The notes under the pieces were generated by a model. The model saw only the letters and a list, made by a program, of their open reading frames with translations. It made no database searches and was not told the DNA's origin. The translations under genes and the position numbers were made by a program. 64,000 bases of DNA from Piscinibacter defluvii (lineage in GTDB: Bacteria; Pseudomonadota; Gammaproteobacteria; Burkholderiales; Burkholderiaceae_C): positions 160,620 to 224,619 of the forward strand of contig NZ_RCHJ01000016.1 of the NCBI RefSeq assembly GCF_004011805.1, in the 5' to 3' direction. Positions 14,436 through 22,770 of the stretch are shown here, piece by piece (the stretch's first letter is position 1; the number at the start of each line of letters is the position of its first letter).

Positions 14436-15329
14436 TCAGTGGTCCGGGCGCCGTGCCGTCAGCAGGCCGAGGCCCATGAGCAGCACGCCGCCCCATTGCA
14501 GGGCATCGAGCGGGCGGCCGAAGACCAGCGCGTCGACCAGCACGGCCGTCGCCGGGTAGACGAACTGCAGGGTCGCCAGCCGCCCGGCGGACACGCGCAC
14601 GACGCCGGCATACCAGAGCACGTAGGCCAGCCCGGTGTGCACGACGCCCAGGGCGGCCAGCCAGCCCCAGGCCGCCGCCGCGGGCCAGCCGTGCAGCATC
14701 GGCCACCAGGCCAGCGCCAGCGTGCCGACGGCACATTGCCACCAGGCCAGCACCAGCGGGCTGGCGCCCTGGGCACGGCGGGCGAACAGCGTCACGCCGG
14801 CATAACAGAGCGAGCTGGCCAGGCACAGCGCGACGCCGAGCAGCGTGCCGGTGTGCGCCGTGCCCTGTGCCGAGGCCGCCAGGCCCGAGGCCAGCGCGAG
14901 CCCGAGCAGCGCCACGCCGGCCGCCAGGCCCTGCCGCAGCGTGATGCGCTCGTGCAGGAACAGCGCACCGAGGGCCATCACCCAGAACGGCTGCACGTGC
15001 ACCACCACGGTCGCCACCGCGATGCCGGTGTGCTCGAGCGCCGCGAAGAACAACGCCCAGCTGGCCACCATCAGCGCACCGGCGGCCAGTGCCGCGGCCA
15101 GCGTGCGGGGCGCCAGCCGCAGCTCGCCGAAGCGCCGGGTCGCCAGCATCCAGCCGCTCAGCGCCAGCAGGCCGAACACGCTGCGGAACCACACGGCCGT
15201 CAGCGGATGGGCGCCGGCACGCTCCAGGAACAGGCCGATGGTGCCGAGCAGGACCCCGGCCGCACCCAGCAGCAGTGCGCCGTGCGGGGCCGGCACGGGC
15301 CGTGGCAAGGTCGTTGCGATGGTGGACAT
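14436..15329 (-). CDS. DMT-family transporter (EamA domains)
   Basis: A 297-residue inner membrane protein with about ten transmembrane helices arranged as two EamA repeats, the length and layout of drug/metabolite exporters. The start at 15329 (MSTIATTLPRPVPAPHG) is chosen because the upstream in-frame extension runs through the promoter and into the divergent LysR gene. The first repeat begins ALLLGAAGVLLGTIGLFLERAG; the second contains LLGVALCLASSLCYAGVTLFAR and ends with an arginine-rich tail. The substrate cannot be assigned. It is transcribed divergently from lysR with an 88-bp gap, a common pairing in which the regulator controls the exporter. Confidence 0.85.
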   Translation of the reverse strand: MSTIATTLPRPVPAPHGALLLGAAGVLLGTIGLFLERAGAHPLTAVWFRSVFGLLALSGWMLATRRFGELRLAPRTLAAALAAGALMVASWALFFAALEHTGIAVATVVVHVQPFWVMALGALFLHERITLRQGLAAGVALLGLALASGLAASAQGTAHTGTLLGVALCLASSLCYAGVTLFARRAQGASPLVLAWWQCAVGTLALAWWPMLHGWPAAAAWGWLAALGVVHTGLAYVLWYAGVVRVSAGRLATLQFVYPATAVLVDALVFGRPLDALQWGGVLLMGLGLLTARRPDH

Positions 15330-15391
15330 GCCTCGATGGTCGGTGCGGCTGGGGTCGGCGTAAAGCGGATAGATCGACACGCTATCATTCG

Positions 15392-15409
15392 ATTCTCGAA
15401 ACATTCTCG
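15392..15409. promoter_or_regulatory. ATTCTCG direct repeat in the DMT/LysR divergent promoter
   Basis: ATTCTCG occurs at 15392-15398 and 15403-15409, one helical turn apart, immediately before the LysR start codon. It is a candidate regulator binding site; no T-N11-A LysR box is certain. Confidence 0.3.
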
Positions 15410-15417
15410 CGGCAGCC

Positions 15418-16278
15418 ATGCCCTCCTCCGACCTGCAGCTCGACTGGCTGCGCGCCTTCGTCGCCGTGGTCGACAGCGGTTCGCTGACCGCGGCCGCACC
15501 GCTGGTGCACCGCTCGCAGTCGGCGGTCAGCATGCAGATCCTCAAGCTCGAGGAGGCGGTGGGCCGGCCGGTGCTCTCGCGCGGGCCGCGCCACCTCGAG
15601 CTCACCGACACCGGGCGCGAGCTGCTGCCGCACGCGCGGCGGCTGCTGGCCGACCATGCCGAGGCGCTGCGGGCGATCTCGGGTCGGGCCCTGTCGGGGC
15701 GGGTGCGGCTGGGCGTGCCGGACGACTACGCCGCGCGTTACCTCACCCCGGTGCTGAAGACCTTCGCGGCGCGCCACGCCGGCGTGGAGATCGAGCTGGA
15801 CTGCGAGCAGTCGACCGTGCTGGTGCCACGCGTGCAGCGCGACGAGCTGGACCTGGCGCTGGTCTCGCGCCCGCGCGCCAGGCTCGGCACGCTGCTGTTC
15901 CACGAGCCGCTGGTGTGGGTCGGCGCGCCGGCCTTCGAGGCCTGGCGGCGCGAGCCGCTGCCGGTGGCGATGTACGAGGCCGGCTCGCTGGCGCGGCGCG
16001 ACGCGGCGCAGGCGCTGGCGGCGCTCGGCCGGCCCTACCGCGTGGTCTACAACAGTTCCAGCCTGGCCGGGCAGCTGGCCGCGGTCGAGAGCGGGCTCGC
16101 GGTCGCGGTGCTGACGCGCTGCAGCGTGCCGCCCGGGCTGGAGGTGCTGGGCGAGCGCCACGGCCTGCCGCCGCTCGGCAGCATGGAGGTCGCCGTGCTG
16201 CGCAGCAAGGCCTCGCGGCGCAACCCGGCCGTCGATGCGCTGCACGCGCTGGCGGTGCAGACGCTGGGCCCGCGCTGA
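15418..16278 (+). CDS. LysR-family transcriptional regulator
   Basis: A 286-residue regulator. The N-terminal winged helix (residues 8-67) is standard: LDWLRAFVAVVDSGSLTAAAPLVHRSQSAVSMQILKLEEAVGRPVLSR. The remaining 200 residues form the two-lobed substrate-binding-like domain (SGRVRLGVPDDYAARYLTPVLKTFAARH onward, with a hinge near VVYNSSSLAGQLAAVESGLAVAVL). The ligand is unknown. It is divergent from the DMT exporter, so the likely target is that gene and itself. It ends 3 bp before the stop of the convergent RTX gene. Confidence 0.88.
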   Translation: MPSSDLQLDWLRAFVAVVDSGSLTAAAPLVHRSQSAVSMQILKLEEAVGRPVLSRGPRHLELTDTGRELLPHARRLLADHAEALRAISGRALSGRVRLGVPDDYAARYLTPVLKTFAARHAGVEIELDCEQSTVLVPRVQRDELDLALVSRPRARLGTLLFHEPLVWVGAPAFEAWRREPLPVAMYEAGSLARRDAAQALAALGRPYRVVYNSSSLAGQLAAVESGLAVAVLTRCSVPPGLEVLGERHGLPPLGSMEVAVLRSKASRRNPAVDALHALAVQTLGPR

Positions 16279-16281
16279 GGC

Positions 16282-19200
16282 TCAGGCGCCGAACAGGTAG
16301 TCCGCCAGCGTCGTGCTCGCCGTGCCGCTCAGCGTGGCCACCAGGCTCAGCTCGCTGGCGGACACATGGTTGTCCGCCGCGCTGGAGCTGAAGCGGTACA
16401 GCGCCGTGTCGCTGCCGTTGTCGACCACGAACAAGGCGGTCGCACCGAAGGCGTAGTTGCCGACGGCGTTGCCGATCGCCGCCGCGGCCGCGCTCGTGGT
16501 GATGGCCCCCGCGATGTCGTTGGTGACGATGACCAACTCCGCGGCGGACGTGAAGCCGCCCGGCCCGGCCACGACTGCCCCGCCCTCGACGACGCTGTCG
16601 CCATCGCCGATGCGCAGCCCGGACTGGCTGATGCGCACGCGGTCGCTGCCGCTCGCCAGATCGGTGACCGTGTCGGCGCCGGCCAGGCTGTTGAAGACGA
16701 ACAGGTCGGCACCACCCGCACCCGCCAGCGTGTCGGCGCCGGCGCCGCCGGTCAGCACGTTCGCGCCCACGTTCCCGCTCAACGCGTCGTCCCCCGCACC
16801 GCCGACGGCGTTCTCGATCGAGATCAGCGAATCGCTGCCGCCCGCGCCGGTGGCCAGGCCGGTGGCGAGGTTCACGGTGACCGAACCGGTCATCGCGGCA
16901 TAGCTGACCGTGTCGGTGCCACCGCTGCCGTCGAGCACGTTGGCGCCGGTGTTGCCCGTCAGCAGGTTGGCCTGGGTGTTGCCCGTGCCGTTGATGTTGG
17001 CGCTGCCGGTCAGCGTCAGGTTCTCCACGTCGGCGGCCAGGGTCCAGTTGATGCCGGAGAGCACCGTGTCGGTGCCGTTGCCCGCGGCTTCGATCGTCCG
17101 GTCGCCTGCGTCCTGCACGACGTAGCTGTCGTTGCCCGCGCCGCCGCGCATCGTGTCGGCGCCGAGCCCGCCATCGATCAGGTTGCCGCCGACGCTGCCG
17201 GTCAGCAGGTCGTCGAAGGCGCTGCCCGTCAGGTTCTCGAACTGCAGCACGGTGTCGGTGCCGGCACCGCCGGTGGCCTGGGCCGCCTCCGTGGCCAGGC
17301 TCACGGTGACGGCGCCCGCGGCACGCGCGTAGCTCAGCGTGTCGGTGCCGTCGCCGCCGTCGAGCACGTTGGTGCCGCCGTTGCCGTGCAGGGTGTCCGC
17401 ACGGCCGCTGCCGGTCAGGTTCTCGATCGAGACCAGCGTGTCGACACCGGCACCGCCGGTGCTCTGCGGGCCGGTCTTGTCGAGGCCCACCTTGACGCCG
17501 GCCAGCGCGCCGGCGTAGCTCGCCGTGTCGACGCCGCCGCCACCGCTGAGCACGTTGTTGCCGCGGTTGCCGGTCAGCACGTTGCCGACGGCGTTGCCGG
17601 TGGCGTTCAGGTTCGCCGTGCCGAGCAGCGTCAGGTTCTCCAGCTCGGCTCCCAGCGTCCAGCTGACGCTGCTGCGCACGGTGTCCGTGCCGCCGCCGCC
17701 CGCCTCGACGATCTGGTCGTCACCGTGGTCGACGGTGTAGGTGTCGTTGCCGGCGGCACCGATCAGCAGGTCGTCCCCGGCGCCACCGTCGAGCCGGTTC
17801 GCCGCGGCGTTGCCGAGCAGGGTGTCGCCGAAGGTGCTGCCGACCAGGTGCTCGATCGACACCAGCGTGTCGACGCCCGCTCCGCCGGTGTCCTGCGCAT
17901 CGCCGTTGTCCAGGTCGACGACCACCGCCCCCGCCGCCCCCGAGTAGGAGGCGGTGTCGGCGCCGCCCTGCCCGTCGAGCCGGTTGTCGCCGGCGTTGCC
18001 GCTCAGCACGTTGGCGCCGCTGTTGCCGGTGGCATCGATCGAGGCGCTGCCGGTCAGCACGAGGTTCTCGACGTTGTCCGCGAGCCGCAGGCTGACCGAG
18101 CTGCGCACGGTGTCCACGCCCGCGCCGGCCGCCTCGACGATCACGTCGCCGCTGCGCTGCACCTGGTAGACGTCGTTGCCCGCGCCGCCGGCCAGCGTGG
18201 CGCCGAACAGCGGGTTCGCCACGGTGTAGACCTGCACGCCGTTGGTCGGGTCGCCCGGCAGCAGGCTGCGCGAGGGGGAGGTGAAGCTGATGGTCGAGCC
18301 GTCGGCCGAGAACTCCGGGTGCCAGCTGAAGGTCATGATCGTCGGCGTGCCGGAGCTGCCGTCCGGCGCCACGCCCAGGCGCTCGATGTCGCCGGTGCGC
18401 AGGTCCTTGACGAACACGTCGTACCAGCCGTTGTGGTCGGTGTCGACCAGGTTGCCGGCCGCGCTGTAGAAGGCGACGTAGCGGCCGTCGGCGGAGAGGG
18501 TCGCGTTGCCCGAGAAGCTGGACCCGAGCGTGCCGTCGGCGCGCTGCGAGACGAGGGTGACGGCGCCGCTGACCAGGTCCTTGACGAACACGTCGGAGCT
18601 GCCGTTGGTGTCGCCGGCCACCAGGTTGTTCGCGCTGCTCTCGAAGCAGACGTAGCGGCCGTCGGCCGAGAGCGACGCATTGAGGCTCGTGCCGTTGCCC
18701 TGCAGGCCCGCCGCGTCGGTCGAGGCGCGCTGCAGCGATCCGGTGACCAGGTTGCGCACGAAGATGTCGCCGACGCCGTTGGTGTCGCCCGCGATCAGGT
18801 TGGTCGCGGCGCTGTCGAACGCGACCACGCGGCCATCGGCCGAGATCGCGGCGTTGCCGGACGCCAGATCGCCCACGGCGGCGTTGCTGCGCGACAGCAG
18901 CGTCATGCTGCCGGTCTGCAGGTCTTTCAGGAACACGTCGTTGGTGCCGTTCCCGTCGCCGGCCACCAGGCTGCTCGCGCTGCTGGTGAACAGCACGAAG
19001 TGGCCGTCGGCGGAGATCGTCGTGTCGAAGCAACTGCCGTTCGCCTCCTCGCCGGCCAAGCCGGTCGACGCGCGGGTGGTCTGCCCGGTCTGCAGATCCT
19101 TGACGAACACGTCGCCGACCCCGTTCGTGTCCCCGCTCACCAGGTTGGTCGCGATGCTGTAGAAGACGACGTAGCGCCCGTTCATCGACAGGCTGGCCTC

Positions 19201-19758
19201 GCTGGAACCGCCATTGGCCTCCACGCCCGCCGAATTGGTCGAGACGCGGATGGTCTGCCCGCTCACCAGGTCCCTGACGAAGATGTCGTTGGCGAAGTTG
19301 GTGTCCGAACCGACCAGGTTGGTGGCCGTCGAGAAGAAGGCCACCAGGCGGCCGTCCCCGGACATCGAGGCGTAGGTCGACCCGCTGTTGGCCGCCTGGC
19401 CAGTGGTGCTGATCGAGGCCAGCGCGAGGCCCTGCGCGGGCGCCGCGCCGAGCAGCAGGTCGTTGCCGCTGCCGCCCAGCAGGTCGGCACTGAAGCTGTT
19501 GTCCAACGAGGGCGTCAGCAGCCGCGAGCCGTCGGCGAACACCAGGTGGGACAGGTCGAACTGGTGCAGCGCCGCGTTCGCCAGGGTGATGGTCTTGCCG
19601 AGCGCATCGGTGATGACGATGCTGCGCCCGTCGGCGCTGCGCCCGACGTTCAGGCTGGCCGCCGACAACGCCGGGTCGTCGAAGCGCAGCAGGTCGAGCT
19701 CGGGTCGCCAGTTGAGGGTCAGGCCGCTCGGCAGCTGGCTGTACAGGTAGACGCTCAT
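16282..19758 (-). CDS. Large surface protein: PD40-like repeats, RTX repeats and bluetail C-terminus
   Basis: A 1158-residue protein; the ATG at 19758 (MSVYLYSQLPSGLTLNWRPE) has AGGGG upstream. Residues about 95-500 hold seven or so repeats of roughly 60 residues with the pattern ISADGRYVAFxSxAxNLVxGDTNGxxDVFVKDLxTG, which fits a TolB/PD40-type beta-propeller. Residues about 515-1010 are RTX blocks (GGAGNDVYQV, GGAGDDLLIG, GGAGNDSYVV, GGAGADTLAG) with VENLTL spacers, forming calcium beta-rolls. The last 110 residues (GATALFVVDNGSDTALYRFSSSAADNHVSASELSLVATLSG) match what NCBI calls the bluetail domain of putative surface proteins. There is no Sec signal; type I secretion is expected. Repeat blocks are alike at DNA level and could vary in number between strains. 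Confidence 0.85.
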   Translation of the reverse strand: MSVYLYSQLPSGLTLNWRPELDLLRFDDPALSAASLNVGRSADGRSIVITDALGKTITLANAALHQFDLSHLVFADGSRLLTPSLDNSFSADLLGGSGNDLLLGAAPAQGLALASISTTGQAANSGSTYASMSGDGRLVAFFSTATNLVGSDTNFANDIFVRDLVSGQTIRVSTNSAGVEANGGSSEASLSMNGRYVVFYSIATNLVSGDTNGVGDVFVKDLQTGQTTRASTGLAGEEANGSCFDTTISADGHFVLFTSSASSLVAGDGNGTNDVFLKDLQTGSMTLLSRSNAAVGDLASGNAAISADGRVVAFDSAATNLIAGDTNGVGDIFVRNLVTGSLQRASTDAAGLQGNGTSLNASLSADGRYVCFESSANNLVAGDTNGSSDVFVKDLVSGAVTLVSQRADGTLGSSFSGNATLSADGRYVAFYSAAGNLVDTDHNGWYDVFVKDLRTGDIERLGVAPDGSSGTPTIMTFSWHPEFSADGSTISFTSPSRSLLPGDPTNGVQVYTVANPLFGATLAGGAGNDVYQVQRSGDVIVEAAGAGVDTVRSSVSLRLADNVENLVLTGSASIDATGNSGANVLSGNAGDNRLDGQGGADTASYSGAAGAVVVDLDNGDAQDTGGAGVDTLVSIEHLVGSTFGDTLLGNAAANRLDGGAGDDLLIGAAGNDTYTVDHGDDQIVEAGGGGTDTVRSSVSWTLGAELENLTLLGTANLNATGNAVGNVLTGNRGNNVLSGGGGVDTASYAGALAGVKVGLDKTGPQSTGGAGVDTLVSIENLTGSGRADTLHGNGGTNVLDGGDGTDTLSYARAAGAVTVSLATEAAQATGGAGTDTVLQFENLTGSAFDDLLTGSVGGNLIDGGLGADTMRGGAGNDSYVVQDAGDRTIEAAGNGTDTVLSGINWTLAADVENLTLTGSANINGTGNTQANLLTGNTGANVLDGSGGTDTVSYAAMTGSVTVNLATGLATGAGGSDSLISIENAVGGAGDDALSGNVGANVLTGGAGADTLAGAGGADLFVFNSLAGADTVTDLASGSDRVRISQSGLRIGDGDSVVEGGAVVAGPGGFTSAAELVIVTNDIAGAITTSAAAAAIGNAVGNYAFGATALFVVDNGSDTALYRFSSSAADNHVSASELSLVATLSGTASTTLADYLFGA

Positions 19759-19855
19759 GAGATCCCCTCGGTGCTCCGGTGATGCTGGCCACAGCATCAC
19801 GCACACGCCGAGGCGGCTCGTTGCGCCGACTCAAGCGGGGTACCGATGGGGGGTG

Positions 19856-19879
19856 CCGGCGGGCGCGCCGGCCCGCCGG
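19856..19879 (-). terminator. GC hairpin after fahA
   Basis: CCGGCGGGC (19856-19864) pairs with GCCCGCCGG (19871-19879) with a 6-base loop, directly downstream of the fahA stop on the minus strand and before the next minus-strand gene. No T tract follows, so the call is tentative. Confidence 0.4.
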
Positions 19880-19883
19880 GGTG

Positions 19884-21152
19884 TCAGGCGCGCGTGGGCA
19901 GCACCGTGCCGCGGCACTCGCCGAAGCCGATGCGGCAGGCGCCGGGGCGCTCGCAGAAGGCCTTGAGGAACACCGTGTCGCCGTCCTCGAGGAAACTGCG
20001 CTGGTCGCCGCTCGCAAGCGTGATCGGCTGCTTGCCGCCCTTCGTCAGCTCGAGCAGCGAACCGCCCTGCTCCGGCGCCGGCCCGGAGATCGTGCCGCTG
20101 CCGAGCAGGTCGCCCGCGGCGAGGTTGCAGCCGTTGACGGTGTGGTGCGCGACGAGCTGGGCCACGGCCCAGTAGGCGTCGCGGAAATTCGAGACGCTCA
20201 GCCGCTCGGGTGCGCGGCCGGCCTCGCGCATCGCCGCGGTCTGCAGCCAGACCTCGAGCTGGATGTCGAACATGCCGGCCTCGCGAACGGCCGGTGCGTC
20301 CAGGTAGGGCAAGGGCTGCGGATCACCCGCCGGCCGCACAAAGGGCGCGCGGAACGGCGCCAGCGCCTCGAGCGTGACGATCCAGGGCGACACCGTGGTG
20401 GCGAAGCTCTTCGAGAGAAACGGCCCGAGCGGCTGGTACTCCCAGGCCTGCACGTCGCGCGAACTCCAGTCGTTCAGCAGGCCGAGGCCGAACACCTGGT
20501 CCTCGGCCCCGGTGATGTCCACCGGCTCGCCCAGCGCATTGCCGCCGCCGACCCAGACGCCGAGCTCGAGCTCGTAGTCGAGCCGCGCGCTCGGCGCGAG
20601 CACCGGGGCCTCGGCATCGGCGGCCTTCAGCTGGCCCAGGGGCCGGCGGAACGGGGTGCCGCTGGCGACGATCGAGGAGCCCCGGCCGTGGTAGCCGATC
20701 GGCACCCACTTGTAGTTGGGCAGCAGCGGGTTGTCGGGCCGGAACAGCGAGCCCACCGTCGTGGCGTGGTGGATGCCGGTGTAGAAGTCCGTGTAGTCGC
20801 CGATCGTGCAGGGCACGCCCAGCTCGACCTGGTCCGCCGCCACCAGCGCCTCGGCGAAGCGCGCCCGTTCGTGGCTGCCGTGGCGCAGGCCGAGGCTCAG
20901 CGCGCTGCGCAACGCGCGGCGGTAGGCCGGGCCCTCGGCCATCAGGCGGTTCATGTCGGCGTGGTCGACCAGGCCGGCAGCGGCCAGGTCGAGCACGCGG
21001 TCGCCGATCGCCACGCCCAGGCGCCAGGGCTCGGCCGCATCGCGCCGGAACCGGCCGAACGGCAGGTTCTGCACCGGGAAGTCATTCGACTCGTCGTTGG
21101 CCCCGTCGACCCAGCTGCGCAGCGCCGGGTCATGCGTCTCGTCGAGCCTCAC
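19884..21152 (-). CDS. fahA: Fumarylacetoacetase
   Basis: A 422-residue enzyme that splits fumarylacetoacetate into fumarate and acetoacetate, the last step of tyrosine degradation. The N-terminal SH3-like domain (SNDFPVQNLPFGRF) is followed by the FAH catalytic domain with DYTDFYTGIHHATTVG, LDYELELGVWVGGGNALGEPVDI and LLNDWSSRDVQAWEYQPLGPFLSKSF, which hold the metal-binding Asp/Glu residues. The end GACRIGFGECRGTVLP is family-typical. The GTG start at 21152 overlaps the stop of the VOC gene (GTGA), giving translational coupling. Length is normal for bacterial FahA. It is the last gene of the hppD operon. Confidence 0.93.
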   Translation of the reverse strand: MRLDETHDPALRSWVDGANDESNDFPVQNLPFGRFRRDAAEPWRLGVAIGDRVLDLAAAGLVDHADMNRLMAEGPAYRRALRSALSLGLRHGSHERARFAEALVAADQVELGVPCTIGDYTDFYTGIHHATTVGSLFRPDNPLLPNYKWVPIGYHGRGSSIVASGTPFRRPLGQLKAADAEAPVLAPSARLDYELELGVWVGGGNALGEPVDITGAEDQVFGLGLLNDWSSRDVQAWEYQPLGPFLSKSFATTVSPWIVTLEALAPFRAPFVRPAGDPQPLPYLDAPAVREAGMFDIQLEVWLQTAAMREAGRAPERLSVSNFRDAYWAVAQLVAHHTVNGCNLAAGDLLGSGTISGPAPEQGGSLLELTKGGKQPITLASGDQRSFLEDGDTVFLKAFCERPGACRIGFGECRGTVLPTRA

Positions 21153-21685
21153 GAGAACTCCCGCTGGTGGATGAACGCGGCGTGCTTGGGCGCGCGCTTG
21201 GTCTTGCTCCAGTCCTCGAGCATCTTCCACTTCACCTCGTCCATGCGCTCGAGCATCGCCGCCTCGTCCGGATCCGGGCAGGCCAGTTCGACGCGGTGGC
21301 CGTTCGGGTCGAAGAAGTAGATCGAGTGGAAGGCGCCATGGTCGGTGACACCCAGCACGTTCACCCCGTTGGCCTCCAGGTGGGCCTTGAACTCGAGCAG
21401 CTCGGCGCGGTCCTTCACGCGGAAGGCGATGTGCTGCACCCACTCCGGCGTGTTCGGGTCGCGCCCCATCGGCGGCCTGGTCGGCAGCTCGAAGAAGGCC
21501 AGCACGTTGCCGCCGCCGGCGTCGAGGAACACGTGCATGTACGGGTCCGGCTCCTTGGTCGAGGGCACCAGGTCCTCGGCGATGGCGAGCACGAAGTCCA
21601 TCTTCAGCATCCTGCCGTACCACTCGACGGTTTCCTTGGCGTCCTTGCAGCGGTACGCCACGTGGTGGATCTTCTCGATCTTCAT
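21149..21685 (-). CDS. VOC-superfamily metalloenzyme between hppD and fahA
   Basis: A 178-residue protein of the vicinal oxygen chelate fold with two beta-alpha-beta-beta-beta modules. Possible metal ligands are His in KIHHVAYRC, His in WVQHIAFRV and Glu in [11 protein letters not shown], the spacing seen in glyoxalases and extradiol dioxygenases. A C-terminal helical tail ([31 protein letters not shown]) is an extra. It overlaps hppD upstream and fahA downstream by 4 bp each, so it should act in the same pathway. Position suggests a step between homogentisate and fumarylacetoacetate or a related detoxification, but hmgA itself is not in this window and the reaction is not established. Confidence 0.7.
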   Translation of the reverse strand: MKIEKIHHVAYRCKDAKETVEWYGRMLKMDFVLAIAEDLVPSTKEPDPYMHVFLDAGGGNVLAFFELPTRPPMGRDPNTPEWVQHIAFRVKDRAELLEFKAHLEANGVNVLGVTDHGAFHSIYFFDPNGHRVELACPDPDEAAMLERMDEVKWKMLEDWSKTKRAPKHAAFIHQREFS

Positions 21686-22758
21686 GCGGTCTCCAGCACG
21701 CCACGGCGGATCTGGTCGCGCTCGATGGATTCGAACAGGGCGCGGAAGTTGCCTTCCCCGAAACCCTCGTCGCCCTGGCGCTGGATGAACTCGAAGAACA
21801 CCGGGCCGAGCAGCGTGCCGGAGAAGATCTGCAGCAGCAGGCGCGGCTTGCCGCCGGCCGTGGTTCCGTCGAGCAGGATGCCGCGGGTCTGCAGCTCCTT
21901 CGCCGCCTGGCCGTGGCCGGGCAGGCGCTCGTCGAGCATCTCGTAGTAGACGTCGTTGGGCGCGCTCATCAGCGGGATGCCGGCCAGCTGCAGCGCATCG
22001 ACCGTCTTGAAGATGTCGTCGGTCAGCAGCGCGACATGCTGGATGCCCTCCCCGTTGAACTGCATCAGGAATTCCTCGATCTGGCCGCTGCCCTTCTTGG
22101 ATTCCTCGTTCAGCGGGATGCGGATCTTGCCGTCCGGCGCGGTCATCGCCTTGCTGGTCAGTCCGGTGTACTCGCCCTGGATGTCGAAGTAGCGGATCTC
22201 GCGGAAGTTGAACAGCTTCTCGTAGAACGCCGCCCAGTAGCCCATGCGGCCGCGGTAGACGTTGTGCGTCAGGTGGTCGATCAGCTTCAGGCCGTGGCCC
22301 ACCGGGTGGCGCTCCGCCCCGCCGACCCATTCGAAGTCGATGTCGTAGATCGAGCGGCCGCTCTCGTAGCGGTCGATCAGGTACAGCGGCGCCCCGCCGA
22401 TGCCCTTGATGGCCGGCAGGCGCAGCTCCATCGGCCCGGTCGGGATGTCGATCGGCTGCGCGCCGAGCTCGAGCGCGCGGGCGTAGGCCTGGTGGGCGTC
22501 GCGCACCCGGAAGGCCAGGCCGCAGGCGCTCGGCCCATGCTCGGCGGCGAAGTAGGCCGCCTGGCTGCGCGGCTCGTTGTTGACGACGAAGTTGATCTCG
22601 CCCTGCCGGTACAGCAGCACCTGCTTGGAGCGGTGGCGCGCCACCAGCTCGAAGCCCATCTTCTCGAACAGCGGCTCGAGCACGCCGGGCGTCGGCGAGG
22701 CGAACTCCACGAACTCGAAGCCGGCGAGGCCCATCGGGTTGTCGAACAGGTCAGCCAT
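21682..22758 (-). CDS. hppD: 4-hydroxyphenylpyruvate dioxygenase
   Basis: A 358-residue Fe(II) enzyme converting 4-hydroxyphenylpyruvate to homogentisate in tyrosine catabolism. The iron ligands are visible at the family positions: His162 in [10 protein letters not shown], His241 in [12 protein letters not shown] and Glu323 in [18 protein letters not shown]. The conserved C-terminal RGILLDG and [21 protein letters not shown] stretches are intact. Length is normal for bacterial HPPD. It starts 12 bp after the amino acid dehydrogenase gene, with GAAAGGAACC upstream of the ATG, and overlaps the VOC gene. The set forms one operon for aromatic amino acid use. Confidence 0.95.
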   Translation of the reverse strand: MADLFDNPMGLAGFEFVEFASPTPGVLEPLFEKMGFELVARHRSKQVLLYRQGEINFVVNNEPRSQAAYFAAEHGPSACGLAFRVRDAHQAYARALELGAQPIDIPTGPMELRLPAIKGIGGAPLYLIDRYESGRSIYDIDFEWVGGAERHPVGHGLKLIDHLTHNVYRGRMGYWAAFYEKLFNFREIRYFDIQGEYTGLTSKAMTAPDGKIRIPLNEESKKGSGQIEEFLMQFNGEGIQHVALLTDDIFKTVDALQLAGIPLMSAPNDVYYEMLDERLPGHGQAAKELQTRGILLDGTTAGGKPRLLLQIFSGTLLGPVFFEFIQRQGDEGFGEGNFRALFESIERDQIRRGVLETA

Positions 22759-22770
22759 GGTGGGTTCCTT

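Noticed and set aside
13000..19700. Regular DNA repeats that could suggest CRISPR or satellite DNA
   Set aside because: They follow codon units of nonapeptide and 60-residue protein repeats, vary at third positions, lack constant repeat/spacer lengths and are open reading frames.
16366..19782. 1138-codon plus-strand frame opposite the large RTX gene
   Set aside because: It is the complement of repetitive Gly/Asp codons; the repeats come from the RTX and PD40 coding units, not from an independent gene.
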